Shown here in pieces: positions 45,474 to 58,552 of a stretch of DNA of 64,000 nt. The stretch comes from Scalesia atractyloides. Lineage: Eukaryota > Streptophyta > Magnoliopsida > Asterales > Asteraceae. The stretch covers positions 15,295,001-15,359,000 of the forward strand of contig CAMTDV010000013.1 of assembly GCA_947069175.1 (NCBI GenBank), in the 5' to 3' direction. The position numbers were made by a program, and so were the translations under genes. Position 1 is the first letter of the stretch. Every line of letters starts with the position of its first letter. The notes beneath the pieces were generated by a model. That model saw only the letters and a program-made list of their open reading frames with translations. It was not told the DNA's origin and ran no database searches.

Positions 45474-48113
45474 ACAACTTAATCACTTTAGTATTTTTTT
45501 CAGTAACCCGGCGATTAAATGTATATATTGTTTTCATTGGTCAGTTAATATAATTATAAAAACCTTTCAGGCCCAATTTGAAAATTTAGGACTCAGGCGA
45601 CCGCAAGGGTTATCTGGCCCAGTAGCGAAATGCTATTCTAGATCAACAAGTAGAAAACCTTAACTAGTTTCCAGACCCTTTTGTTTAGATCCTTCTCGTA
45701 AGTAGCTCACACATTTTACCAATCAAGTTACTAATTTGTCTATTACCTTCTTAAGGTTTCAAGCCTTAGATTAACGAGCGCTAATATAATCTAAAGATAA
45801 AGTCAAACAAGCATAACCTCCTAGACAGACAGGCACAACCTCACAAATCAATCACATACCAATACTCATGCAATCATACATTTCATAAGTTCAGAATAGC
45901 AAAAGTTTACTAAAATCACACATGAAGCTAAACCGAATCAAGATTCATCTAATCCAAGATGATAACAAGAGTTTAGCACAACATAATCCAGAACAATACA
46001 AAGTCAGTAGGAAACATGTATAAAATCAGTAAAAAACGAAAGATGAATAATAAACCAAGTGTATTAACGTGAATAAACGTTATCGGGGTGATAGATTACG
46101 ATCCGAGCTTCAATATGTCTTCAATTATATTCCAAGATCCTCCTAAATTACTCCTTTGACGTCCCCTAATGTCCTCTGGTAGAACTCCCCCAAAAGCAAC
46201 CGTCATCGTTGCTTAAATACGTGAAATTAGGGGTTTTTTCAACACGGTGTACGATTGGTACCGACTTAAGTGAGTACGGCCATTACTCACTTCCAATGCC
46301 CATAATTGGATTGAGTTTTCCGAGAAACCCCAAGATTCATATATTATGGCTTTCATCACTCATTTGCTTCTGACTTTGGGTTATTATCCAAACTCTTTAT
46401 AAACATCATCCAAACATGTAAATTCATAATATGAGGTAAGTACCATAACCTTATGGAGTTTGCAAGATAAACAAATTTAAATGTGAGAAACATGTATAAT
46501 AAGTATGTATAATTCGTATCACATCACATGCCAAAACCATAAATCTTACGAGAATACCACTTCGAGCATAATCATCAGGTACTCATAATATAAAAATATC
46601 CTTTTAAAAATGGTTACAAAATGATTGGGTTGAGAGATAACAATTGCGTGGGGTTTTTCCTTTGTGGTACTGCGCACCTAGGTGATGTTCTAGTTGCCGT
46701 CTGTGTGTTGAAGTTATTCTTAATTTAGTGAAATTGGTGGGATAAAGATTGGTTTGAAGATAAATTTAGATTAGTGTTTTTAGTATTTATCTGTTTAGTT
46801 TGTTGGCCCCATTGGATCTTTGATCTCTAGACTAAACTTGAATATAACTTGAATCGTTGAATACATGTTTTTACAATTGAAATTGAAACCCTATTTATAC
46901 TAATCCAACGGTTGCGAGTGAGTAGACGTGTTTCTTCGCGAAAGGCTGCGTCTCTTGATCTTGTGGTGTAGGAGTCGACTTGAACAAATGCGTCCCAAGG
47001 GATGTGTCGTTCCATCAATCTTGCAGGTTATAATCTTTGCTTTTGCCACATCTAGTTGCCGTATTTGCATAACTAATCTAATTGAAACATAAACTATTCG
47101 ATTTACATAATAAACCCTTGTACTTTAGGATGTGAGGATTATAACTTCATAGTTGTTTGAGTTTTAACTAAGGGTTAAGATACATATGTGTTTATTTAAT
47201 AGAGTTTGAGCCCTAATAGATTAAGGATTATGTTTAGTATAAATAGATGGTTAGGGTTATGCTCGTATATAAGCAATTAATACAATAAGTATTTGTGCTT
47301 TTCCGCATGTCACATGGAATGGGAGACAGAAGGAGACATGATTATGCGGTTACATAATCACATTATATTTTGCAATTAATACGATGTATACAAGTACTTA
47401 CGTGGTTCTCAGACTTATCATTGATTATGTATCGAGTGGTTCTCTAAGAAAGTATGTTTTTTTATAGTACTAACCCTTTATGATGTATGTAAACATTTGT
47501 ATATGCATAATTTCTTATTCATTATTTGTTTTGCACTCTAATATAAATCATAAAATATGAAAGCAGGTAAATAATCCTTTATGATACATGTTAGTCTTGA
47601 CCTAATCTATTCTAACCCTTAACCCCTTATCGTGTTGTGTTGACTCGACTCGATCCGTTCGTTTTGCCAAGTATATGAACAAGCAGGGAAACCTATGAGT
47701 CAAATCCAATCATGACCCACTCGAGTCGAACTCAACCCAAGCCAACTCGTGTCTAACAGGGCTTAGATAATCTAAAAAGATTAGAGGATAATTTAACAAA
47801 TAAATTGCAACCTCCAAAATAGGTACACTTAGGCGAACCTTGCAACAAAAATCTTGATTACCCAAACTCAGCATCAAATTCACAAATTCAATAAACATTA
47901 TTACTTGCATAAGTTCAAGCATTCATATGGGTCGCTTTGAGGTGATAATCATGATGAATATAGCTCCACTAAATATAAAACTCAAAGCTTGGAACTTTAA
48001 TAGAGCTTAGATGGTCAGCAATTAGCTAGAGCTCGATTAATAGATAATTGAAATTTTTGGATACTTGTTCCACTTGGCTCTTTAATATAAAATAAAAAAT
48101 GGTAATAATAATA
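45474..48113. other. Intergenic, no gene seen
   Basis: A/T-rich with short reading frames that show no known motif. No element boundaries recognised. Confidence 0.35.
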
Positions 48114-48557
48114 GGGTTAACTTTGTAGAATAGTAACCAAGTTTTAAAAGTGTTCCGATTAGGTCACTCAAGTTTCAAAAGTGTTTCAGTCAGGTCACTC
48201 AACATTCGTTTTTCATTAAAATTAGGGGTTTTTTCGTTCATTTTATAGGTAACCGTGGTGATGTGGATTTTTGTTTCTTTTTTCCCTTTTATTTGATGCT
48301 GACGTCGAGTGATGATGTGGACTGTAACTTGATTTTTATTTTTTAATGTAATTAAAGTGTTTTTATTTTTAATAAATATAATTTCAAATATTAAAATAAT
48401 CCGACCCCGGCATCTTATGCTCCATTTTTTTCTTAACACATGGAAAAAAGGACATGGCTCGATCTGAACGTTAAGTTATCTAATTGGGATAGAAATGATA
48501 CGAGTGACCTAATTAGAACACTTTTAAAACTTGGTTACTATTCTGTGACATATACCC
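48114..48557. mobile_element. Mutator-type MITE with ~58-bp inverted ends
   Basis: Both ends carry gaatagtaaccaagtttta followed by aaagtgttc and attaggtcactc, inverted relative to each other, with outer GGG/CCC. Flanks are taataata on both sides, but that sequence is simple and so weak as a target duplication. No coding capacity. Confidence 0.65.
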
Positions 48558-49324
48558 TAATAATATTAACCAAAGTTTGTAGTAGTTGAGTAAACTCGAC
48601 TCATTGAGATAGTACGATAATGGTGTAGAATGGGACGAAGACATACATTTCCTCTATTCGAGGGTTAGAGCAAACTACTCCCATTGAGACCCGGCTCAAA
48701 AGCCATCCTTTTTATATGTCAAGTGTAGTAAACCAATAAATACAAGGTGTGACTAAGGTAATCAAGACCAACAAGACAACAGTTGTAAAGTCATCTAAAT
48801 CAAATTGATTAAGAACACTTAAGCGAGGGGTAACTAAGAAATCTGAACATACTAAAGATTACTGAATCATCTGGCATATTATTCAATGAACCATAATATG
48901 TATACAAGATTAAGTAATCGACTAGAGCTAATTAAGGAAATAGATAATTACAAAGATACAACACAATCTATCCTAAAATACAAATATAGAGACATTCTAC
49001 TACACCACCTCAGTGGTAGCAGTAGAGGAATAAATGCATAGATCGGATTTGAAGTGATGAAAAAGTTGATGAGGCAATCCTTTTCTAACACAAAAGTCTG
49101 ATTAACCCGATCCAAACAACGAAAAACATTTAATATAACCAAAGACACCCCTACTACATACTAAAGAGGATAATGATTGAAATGATTTTATTGATTTAAA
49201 CTGAGAATTCTACAATGAATTTATAGACAATATACATGGAAATAGATGAATAAAGGGCGAATTACAAGGATCTACGTAGACTACATAATCACATTGATAT
49301 CTTCCAATTATAAGTAGGCTATGA
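48558..49324. other. Intergenic, possibly the 3' LTR side of the next element
   Basis: 49150-49365 precedes the copia pol fragment in the position of its 3' LTR. The minus strand has a purine tract (ttgcgggggcgta) at about 49360-49373. LTR ends were not located. Confidence 0.35.
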
Positions 49325-50462
49325 TTAAGGTAGTGATTTAATTGTGGAGTCATTCCTTATACGCCCCCGCAAGATGGAGGATCTGTCAGAGACTCCTATC
49401 TTGGACCAATTGCGAAGAAAAGGAGCTCTTTGCAGTGGTTTGGTGTGCGTGTCCGCGAGTTGATCTTGAGAGCTGATGTGTAAGACACGCAGAGTGCAAG
49501 CTGTGACTTGTTCTCGGAAAAAGTGATAATCAAGTGCGATATGCTTCATGCGTGAATGGTAAACACGGTTGGCACATAGATATGTTGCACCTATATTGTC
49601 ACAAAATAATGTTGGTGGCTGAGATATAGGAACACCCAGTTCCTGTAATAAGTGCTTGGTCCAAATTAGTTGGGCAGAGGCATTGGCTAAGGCCTTGTAC
49701 TCGGCCTCTGTAGAAGGGCGGGAAAAAGACTTTTGACGAGCAGATTTCCATGAAATGATGTTGGTGCCAAGGTAAACAATGTATGCAGTGGTTGACCGAC
49801 CGACATCATGTACACCTCCCCAATCAGAATCTGAGAAGGTCGAGAGATGGAGAGAGGAATTGTGATTTAGAAAGAGACCATGATGAATTGTTCCCTTTAA
49901 GTAACGAAGAACCCGTTTAAGCGATTGTCAATGAGTGGCGCGGATTATGCATGAAATGAGAAAGTTTGTTAATGGCAAACGTAATATCGGGACGAGTAAA
50001 GGCGAGGTATTGGAGGGATCCAACAAGTTTTTGATAAGGGGTGACATCAACAGAGGGAGACGAGTCGTTGGCGGACAGATGGTCAGTGGCACTAAGCGGA
50101 GTAGTGACATCTTTTGCGCCATCCATGTGAATTGTTGAAGATATCTTGGAGGTAACGATGTTGAGAAAGGAAAAGTCCCGAGTGTGTGGGAATGACTTCA
50201 ACTCCTAGGAAGTGGTGGAGCATGCCAAAGTCTTTAATGGAAAAGGTGTTGCTTAAGGCATCAATGAAGCGGTTAAGAAAGGAAGTGTCCTTTCCAGTAA
50301 GGACAATGTCGTCCACATAGACCATGAAGTAGCAAGTATTTTTGGAATGTTGGTAGATAAAGAGAGAGGCACAGGCTAAGGATTTACGAAATTCAAAGCG
50401 AAGAAGAAAATTCGTGAGCTCATTGTACCAAGCACGAGGGGCTTGCTTTGAACAATAGAAGA
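49325..50462 (-). pseudogene. Copia reverse transcriptase/RNase H fragment
   Basis: On the minus strand, across frames: SKQAPRAWYNEL, then FRKSLACASLFIYQH, the catalytic box MVYVDDIVLTG (~50310), FGMLHHFLGVE, GSLQYLAFTRPDITFAINKLS (~50000), and the RNase H tail SSQDQLADTHTKPLQ (~49450). Frameshifts and stops are frequent. The N-terminal part of pol and the 5' LTR are missing. The fragment ends next to a MITE at 50487. Confidence 0.75.
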
Positions 50463-50486
50463 CAATTCATGATCTCATTGTACCCT

Positions 50487-50915
50487 CCTAGCATCTTGGT
50501 TTTAAATTGCGTGATGCGCTCCAATATGTTTTGATCCCAAAAGCCAATGTGCAATGCGTGATGCGCGCGCCTCACGTATGTGACACGTTTGTTATTTTAA
50601 AAGTTATTTGTAGATAATATAACCAAAATAAGCCTTGAACTTATTGTACAAGTAGTCTATGCAAAAGGTACAAGTAATCTATGTAGGAACTCACTTAAGA
50701 ACTTCATTAGTTCATTGTACAAGCTTATTAAGCACATTGTATAAGCTCAGTGCACAATTCTACTATAGTGGTCGATTTCAGAAAAAAATGCACGTATTAG
50801 GGGGCTTTATGCGACCACATTATGCGATTTAGAGCGCATCAACCTCACATCATGTAATCGTAGCGCATCATGTCACCTAATGCAGCACCATGTATTTTAA
50901 AACCAAGCTTAGCAT
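50487..50915. mobile_element. MITE with 8-bp target duplication (cttggttttaaa ends)
   Basis: The 413-bp element at 50495-50907 has inverted ends (cttggttttaaattgcg and the inverse of tgtattttaaaaccaag). Flanks cctagcat and cttagcat match at 7 of 8. The inside has many gcg-cat motifs (gatgcgc). The superfamily is uncertain, perhaps hAT. Confidence 0.65.
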
Positions 50916-51285
50916 AACCATGGATGGTTGACTGTAAACCAATTGAAACACCAATCATGGAATACAAATAAGAGGAGGAGAATTTGCAAACAACGGATGT
51001 AGTAAAGATTGGTGGGAGAGTTGCTATCTCTTGCCTACACCGAGCTAGGCATAACTTACTTTGTAGGGGATAAATGGTTTATGCACAGTCCGCAAAGAAC
51101 ATAGAAATTGCACTCATAATAGTGAGGTATTTGAAAGTTTCACCATGAAATGATAATCAGGCATGCTATTAGAAATATTATGGCTCGGGAAGTACTTACA
51201 TCAAATAACAACCGTACACAATAAATCCTACGAATAGCAAAGTTACCCATAGAGTTTGAGGAGAGTGAGATATTGGCAAATCTTA
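50916..51285. other. Intergenic, no gene seen
   Basis: Nothing recognised. Confidence 0.3.
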
Positions 51286-51915
51286 CCTCCATCCGGTGGC
51301 GGACCCATGAAATTTTTTCATGGGGTGCGGAACATTTTTAAAGATTTTAGGCCTCTCAGTATATAAAAGAAGTCGGTTTATATCTGGTTGGATTGGGTAG
51401 GGTAATGTTAAACAAAAGAACATCAAGCTAAAATTTTTATAATCATAAAAAACACATCAAACGTTGTTACAAACATATTTAAAATGTTGTCCTACGGGTT
51501 TTATTTTTTGAAATCTATACAAAACATTATCCAGAGCTACTTTCCTAAGCAAGTTTTTCTCTATATAACATATATAACTATCATGATTTCTATCACAAAC
51601 AAATTGCTCCATAAGTTCATCACTACATAACATAATTTTCAATTTTAATTTTCAACTATTCAAGCTCTAGAAATTAATGTAAGTTGTAATCACCCTAAAA
51701 ATCCTATAAACAACCATAAATATCAAAAAAAAAAAAAAAATCAAACCTATTAAACACATCTTGATAACCCTTTTCTCCTAAAATAACAACTAAAATAATC
51801 AAAATAACAAAGCAAAACGAGCATACTTTAAAAAGCTTCGGATTCTGGTGGGTTTTGGTGGCAGATCACGGTGGTAAATGGCTGCTGTTCCTGTTGTCAC
51901 TGGGTGGGAGGCAAA

Positions 51916-51997
<82 letters not shown>

Positions 51998-52341
51998 GAA
52001 TAGGAATGGTTAGCGGACTTGGTTTATTTTAATATAGTTTGAATTTAACTGGGTTTGGTTAAATGGGCTAACTTATGTTTAATGAAATATAGTGGGTAAA
52101 GGGTATTAGGTTAAGTTATAAATTAGTTATATTTTTATAAAAATATGTGTTTACAATCTGTATTTTTATAAATTAACGAACTCTTTTCTAAGTGGGGTGG
52201 ATGAAAATTTCCAAGGGGTGCGAGTGAAAATTTCCAAGGGGTGCGCTCGAAATTTTACGTGAAAAATAACACTAAAATATTTTTTTCAAGGGGTGCGCCC
52301 GCCTACCCAAGCCGAAGGGTGGGTCCGCCCCTGCCTCCATC
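51286..52341. mobile_element. hAT-type non-autonomous element, GGCGGACCCA ends, ~1.04 kb
   Basis: Element 51294-52333 has inverted ends (cggtggcggaccca and tgggtccgcccctg) and a perfect cctccatc duplication on both sides (51286-51293 and 52334-52341). Its ends are related to the CAGTGGCGGATC MITEs at 36421 and 43312, so it may be a longer relative. It has no transposase frame and carries a GA microsatellite. Confidence 0.87.
51919..51995. repeat. (GA)n microsatellite
   Basis: Almost unbroken GA dinucleotides with one interruption near 51953, inside the hAT element. Confidence 0.95.
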
Positions 52342-54236
52342 CCTAGGGATAGAGAAACACTCATATCTAAAACAAACAACACTAGATAAACACATACAAA
52401 TAGGAAGCTACCACATGCAAAGTCCCCCTAGACTATAGGAAAAACTATGCCCCTAACTAAGACAATATTGTATATTCTCCTAGAAGTCATTAACCTTAAT
52501 TATATGCCTTCATGAACTTTTATCTTAGACTATGTTCTTAGAGAGGTGCAACTCTAGCGAAGGTTTGCCTCTTCTTGGTATGCCCAATTTATCTCAATCT
52601 CCCCTCCTTTATCTTATTCGATAGACTAGTTACTCTTAACCTTTTCCCAAAAATCTCATTTCTTCATCTCTGCTTCTTCCATCTTGCGCGCTTATGTCTT
52701 CTTGATGGCCCAACCGTTTGTCCTATATAACAAAGATCAAAGCAGGTCAAATTGCAACCCTATAAATTTCTCCTTTAGTTAATCTGAGGGACTCACAAAA
52801 ATATTATGGCCTAGGGAGGGAAGAATCGACAGATTCTTTACGATACATAGAGGTGGGCAAACACTTTATCAAAATGAAGCTAGAGACTGAGTTGATTGAG
52901 TTGCCGTATGGTTGATCAGAAGAGTAGCTAACAGACATATGCACAAAAGTAGTGAATGGGTGAATCTTCAATACCACATTGTGAGAGTTAGGTATTAGTG
53001 ATCCCACTACTCAACTTCAGGACATATGTAAAATATGTGCTAAAATTATGGAATGAAATTTGCTAAACAGCAGCAGCAGCAGCAACACCAACAATTAGAG
53101 ATAGCAACATTTTTATATTAGTAGATCATTTCACAAAGAAAATTTATCAATAAAAAATGGAAGATGTATAACACCAAATCTCCTGTTTCTAATCTTTGGT
53201 CAAAAATATGATACTGAAATGGTCAACATGAATGACGATTATATCACCAATTGCCATTATTGTGAGTTTGATTGTTTCAACATGGTAGTAATACAAATAC
53301 AATACTTTGGCAACCGTTTTAACAAGGTAACCTCTGAATTACTTTTGTGATCACCACATGTCTTCATTGGCAACTAATATATAAGGATTGGTTTGAAACA
53401 TATGAAACTTCTCGGGCTACGATGACATTTTAAAAGTTAAACTACAAGGTAGGGCACGACGGCTCAACCTTTTTGTGGGGCAAAGCAAAATCTACATGAA
53501 GGCCCTTTTCATAAAAAAATATTGCTTAAGATCTTAACATATAAAAGAAATATTGCTTAAGATCTTACCATGAAATGGAAATATGATGACACACATGTTT
53601 TATATACGTTTTTTAAACGGCATACAATCATATGTTATGGTTGGAGTGAGTTTTAGTAAAAAGAAAACACTAAGTGTACTGATTCTTTGCTCTCCTGGTC
53701 AAACTGAATATTAAATGAAGTTAAGCCATAAATCACCTATTGTAATCCAATTTGTGTACCATCATTAAAGAAAGATTGTGATAGATGGTAGAAAGTCCTT
53801 ATCACAAGTTCCCAACACTTTCTAATATGTTGACAAGACTAAAATTTTTCAGAACCATAATCAAATAATCGAAAAATGTTTTACAATTTTAGTATGTGAT
53901 CAAGAAAATTGGGTCCGCTTACACGTGGAGGCCCAAAGGTAAAACTTATATTTTTTTATACATTCGAGTCACCCCAGAGGTTGCATTACCTGAATTATGC
54001 TATAAATGTCAGAATTATAGGTATCTCTCATGCACCCAAGTTTATTTAAGATTAATAAAATATTTTTTATTACAACAAAAGCAGATCTAACTCATACATC
54101 AGTTTAGACCCATTACACACTGTATTCTTAGTTCAGTTCAGTACAATAGAAACACAGCAACAATCATTTGTCACACTTTTTTATTCTTGCATAGTAGTAA
54201 TAACCAGATTGATAATTTTGCATTAATGGTGCATGA
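52342..54236. other. Intergenic and SEO pseudogene 3' flank
   Basis: 53985-54180 is similar to the 3' flank of the intact SEO gene (catcagtttagaccc, agtacaatagaaacacagcaac). No other gene seen. Confidence 0.45.
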
Positions 54237-54939
54237 TCAGTAGGGTTCCAGAAGGCCAGTTTGGTCATGGCAACAAAGGAAAGCAATGTATTTCTCCATC
54301 AACCGATGACACTCAGGGCACTGCATGCCTTCAGGGATTCTACCTGCGGCAATCGGAAACTCAAATCGGCTAGCAGTTATTTGCTGCGACATGAAGCCTA
54401 TCATGGTAGTCTTTAAATGATAAATCAAAGCCCCTTGAGGGGATGTGCTCCTTCCAGAGGTCAAAGTCAATGGAGTTTGCAGCATGGTGGATCCATGACC
54501 ATTGGTTAGGATCTGTGATCCACTACAAAGCAAAGCCCATGATCCATCCTTGCATCTCTGAGTAGTTTCTTGATCTGTAGCATTATTTGGTCTTGATCAT
54601 CAGCACGTTTTAGTTGGATTTGGAGAACAACATACTCTCTAATCGGGTGCAGAAGTACCATATCAGGGAGGTGTCTTGCCAGCAGTAACTGAGCTTTTCT
54701 ACGCTAATGGTGGCAATCGCCCTAAGTACATTTTCTCTTTTCTTGCTTTTTCCAACATACGCCATCTCCAACGGGATGCGTGCAGCACTCGCCATGGCCC
54801 TTGTATTGTTTGTGAACTTGCGAATCCACTCAATGTCATCCCCTCCATACAAGAAGATGTATTTGCCTTCACTTACCTATATCATAAAGTATATCCATTT
54901 GTTAGTTGGAAAATGTTGAGTTGCACTAAGCTCGTGCAT

Positions 54940-55160
54940 AGTTGAGCTTAGGACCAGGCCTGGACCATAGTGGACCTAAGATCAGGATGAGCCTAGGATC
55001 GGGCCTGGACTAGACTATTCGTAGGAACAGACTATAGTTGGAAAATGTTGAGTTAGACTAAGCTCATGCCTAGGACCGGGCCTGGACTAGACTATGCGTA
55101 AGGCTAGCCGACTAGGCCAGACCTAAGACCGGGCAGATCCTAGGAACGGCTTGTACCCAG
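54940..55160. repeat. ggcctggactagactat-type short repeats in SEO pseudogene intron
   Basis: At least three imperfect copies of a ~35-60-bp text with gggcctggactagacta and ctaggatcggg. Absent from the same intron of the intact gene except for a short related piece. Confidence 0.5.
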
Positions 55161-56240
55161 GCCCATTAGTGCACCTCTAGTAACTATTTTTAGAGAATAT
55201 TATAGAAGTTAAATAGTGAAATGACCCCATTGAGTATGGTTGGGTCCATGTCGCTGACTAGCAACTCTAGCCTCCAAGTTTCATACCTCCACAATGATTC
55301 CTCTCTGGCTGTGGTGAAAGGGAAGGCGGTGCTTCCCCAAATCCACATCATGTGGAGTGCATTTGGGCTCAACTCTCTTCCCTGTGGGTCGAGCACAACA
55401 AGGATAGGCTTGTTCCTAAAGTGCCACCTGTCTCCAATGGACTTCTTAACCACCCGATCAATATTTGAAGGGTGGTTGACCGAGTACTATGGCATATCAT
55501 TCTTCATATCCTCAAACTGTGTGTGCATTGCATCAGTGTACTCAACATACAGGTCCACGATAGGAACCCACACCACATCATACAAAGCATCAATCCTTGA
55601 GCCTTGAATACGCGATTCGCTGTAAATTTGCTCAAGAATTGACAGCTCATCACGGGACAAGTCTAGCCCTGATATCAACAACAACACATTCCTTTTCCTC
55701 AAAACTTCTAGGCTGACCTGTTTGAGGTCAAAGTTCAACAGGAAATTAGTTATAGAAAGTTATTAAAGAAAATACACGTATATTATGAAATATCCACCAA
55801 CCCGTTTTTTAGTAGCCCATCAAACAGTGGCAGCGGGTCATCTCTGAGATTAAGCAAGATCTTGAGGATTTTCATGTTGTCGATATGGACCATATCGAAA
55901 AGCTGATTAAATGAGTTTTTGAAATCCATCTCCTTCCTCTCTCCTGCATTAATCAAACGGGAAGATAATTATCTCTATTTATATAAGATATTTTCATAAA
56001 ATGTTGATAGCATACCTATAAGACGGTGACATTCTTCAAGTTGTTTCCTGAGAAACTCCAGTAGTTGGTTGATCTTGTGGACTAAGGAAGATAGTTCCCA
56101 TGACTGCATCTCAGTGGATGATATCCCATACCTGAAGTCATTAAACTTGTTAATCACTATTTTCACTATCTTATTTAGTTAATCTGGATTAGTTTTTATA
56201 TACCGCTAAAGTATTATTTACTCATGTCCCATGCTGGTGA

Positions 56241-56579
56241 CGTTAGAATTTGGTATCTGATTGCAGATCAAAAGAACAGAAATACAGGGTATGATTGAGT
56301 CGAAAGCTTATAACTTTATTGGATAACTGGAACAATAATCATCACAGATTTTACAAGCTTTTTCGACTGATTGAAATTGAGGAAAAGTGAATAATAAAAA
56401 ACAAGACGTCTGCTGCTATAAATACTAAAAACGAAGCCGAATACGCTAAAGAATTGGTCATCAACGTTCACCATAAAATCTGGGACCCACTTGCTGCAAA
56501 CGTTTATTATTTTCCTTTTCTCCACCGTTTATTTTCTGAACTAGTCCTCCCTTTTTATCAGGTCAAACACTAACCAACA
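56241..56579 (-). repeat. Copia LTR (3' LTR)
   Basis: Starts cgttagaatt (the expected TG has become CG) and ends accaaca. A purine tract (minus strand gaaaggggtga) lies just beyond at 56580-56592. Confidence 0.9.
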
Positions 56580-56619
56580 TTCACCCCTTTCGTGTTGACC
56601 ACAGTCTTCAAATCTTCAA

Positions 56620-57960
56620 CTCCTACGAGCTATCTCATTTCTGCAAATTTGATCTTTGGCAGTGCCTTAGTAAGCATATCTGCCTTCTAAAAATCTCCAC
56701 TAACATGTTCAACTCCAACTGATCCCGTTCCATACATTCGCGTATGAAGTGGAACTTAATGTCTATATGCTTACTCCTCCCATGGAATACAAAATTTTTC
56801 ATCAGTGCAATTGCAGATTTGTTATCCACTAAGAGCTTTACTTTTTGTGCTTTTTCACCACTTAATTCACTGATTAAGCTTCGTAGCCATAAACCTTGAC
56901 AAGCAACCGATGTAGCAGCTAGAAATTCAGCCTCACACGAACTCAAAGTGACTGTTTGTTGCTTTTGTGAGGCCCAAGTTATTAATTTTCCAGAGTAGTA
57001 GAACACCATATCAGTTGTTCCCCTTCTATCGTCCAGGTCTGTACCGTGGCTGCTGTCACTGTAACCAACGAGCTTGCCATCACCACCTCTATTGTACTTC
57101 AAGCCGTGACTAACAGTTCCTTTTAGATACCTTAATACCTGTTTAAGTGCAGCGAAATGGCTTTCTTTTGGGTTCTGCAAGTACTTGCTTAATGCACCCA
57201 CTGAATAACTTAGATCTGGGCGATTATTTGTCAAATACCTAAGACTTCCAATGATGCTCCTGTACTTAGTTGCATCAGTTGGCTTGCCACTATCATCCTT
57301 ACACAATTTCAGTTTGAACTCCATAGGACATTTTGCACTTTTGCAATCTTGCATTCCAGCAGCTTCAAGAATACGTTTTGCATACCCTTCTTGACATATA
57401 ATTATCTCATTTTCCTTTTGAGATACTTCAGTTCCCAGGTAGTAGGTCAAAAGGCCCAAATCACTCATTCCAAACAATCTTTTCATCTTTTCTTTAAATT
57501 CCAGAATTTCACTTTCTTTTGACCCGGTGACTATAAGGTCATCTACATAAACACCAACTATGAGTACTGAATCAACGTTATGTACCTTATAGATAACCAG
57601 ATCGTGTGAGCATCTAGTGAACCCCATCTTCTTGAGTGAGTGATCCAGCTTCAAGTTCCAAGCTCTTGGCGCTTGCCTAAGCCCATAAAGAGCTTTATTC
57701 AGTATGTATGCCTGAGTTTCTTTGCCTTTTATCTCGAATCCAGCTGGTTGTTGCACATGCACTTCTTCCTTGAGATAGCCATTCAAAAACGCCGACTTGA
57801 CATCTAAGTGATGTACAAGCCACCGTTCCTTTGCTGCCATAGCCAACAACAATCTAACAGTCTCTAACTGGCAACTGGTGCGAATGCTTCATCGAAGTCC
57901 ACCCCTTTCATCTGAACAGATCCTTTCACCACTAGTCGAGCTTTATGCTTCGTGATTGTA
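56620..57960 (-). pseudogene. Copia reverse transcriptase and RNase H
   Basis: A long open frame (405 codons, 57852-56635) copies element RNA into DNA and degrades the RNA strand when intact. N-terminal HHLDVKSAFLNGYLKEEV, LYGLRQAPRAWN, the catalytic YVDDLIVTG box (~residue 103), TYYLGTEV, GSLRYLTNNRPDLSY, RYLKGT. In RNase H: YSDSSHGTDLDDRR, SSCEAEFLAAT, LLVDNKSAIAL, KHIDIKFHFIRE. Catalytic Asp pairs and the RNase H Asp/Glu positions are present. The C-terminus goes out of frame after QLELNML, so the usual LTKAL-like end is read in another frame. Upstream codons beyond 57852 continue in a broken frame. Confidence 0.85.
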
Positions 57961-58552
57961 CTGTTTGGATCCTTTTTCAACTTAAAAACCCATTTCAACC
58001 CAATTGCTTTCTGTCCTGCAGGTAAATTAACTAATCTCCAGGTCTTGTTTCTATTTATTGAATCAACTATTATTCATTGCTTTTCGCGATCACTGGTCTT
58101 TTACAGCTTCATCATACTCATGGGTTCATTGTTGAGTAATAACAACTATGGGTTTCTATCATACAGATCTCGAACTTCATCATCAGTCATCGCTGTTGAT
58201 CTCTGCTCCACGTCATGCATTTATCGAAAACCATGGGGAGGTGTGTCATCAAATGGAGCCGATGCATTTTCAGACCTGGTTGAATTGTTGCCTTCACAAT
58301 TTCCTGCAGAATTAAACACAGGTGACACAAAATCTTCATTGTTAACTTGTGAATTAGGGCTCGCGTTGTTGTACCGGGAACTTGGGCTAATGTGGTGTTG
58401 AACCCGGTTCTTCTCCATCTACAGCAAAAGATACACCAGTCCATTTAGCTGCTAGACCTGGGGATCTTGTTGAGGGACTGGGTCCCAATTCCAATGTTCA
58501 AACTCATCAAACACCACATCCCTTGCAACCACTATATTGTTTGTTTTAGAGT

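Noticed and set aside
46827..47018. 63-codon minus frame
   Set aside because: No homologous domain, no splice context, ordinary A/T-rich intergenic DNA.
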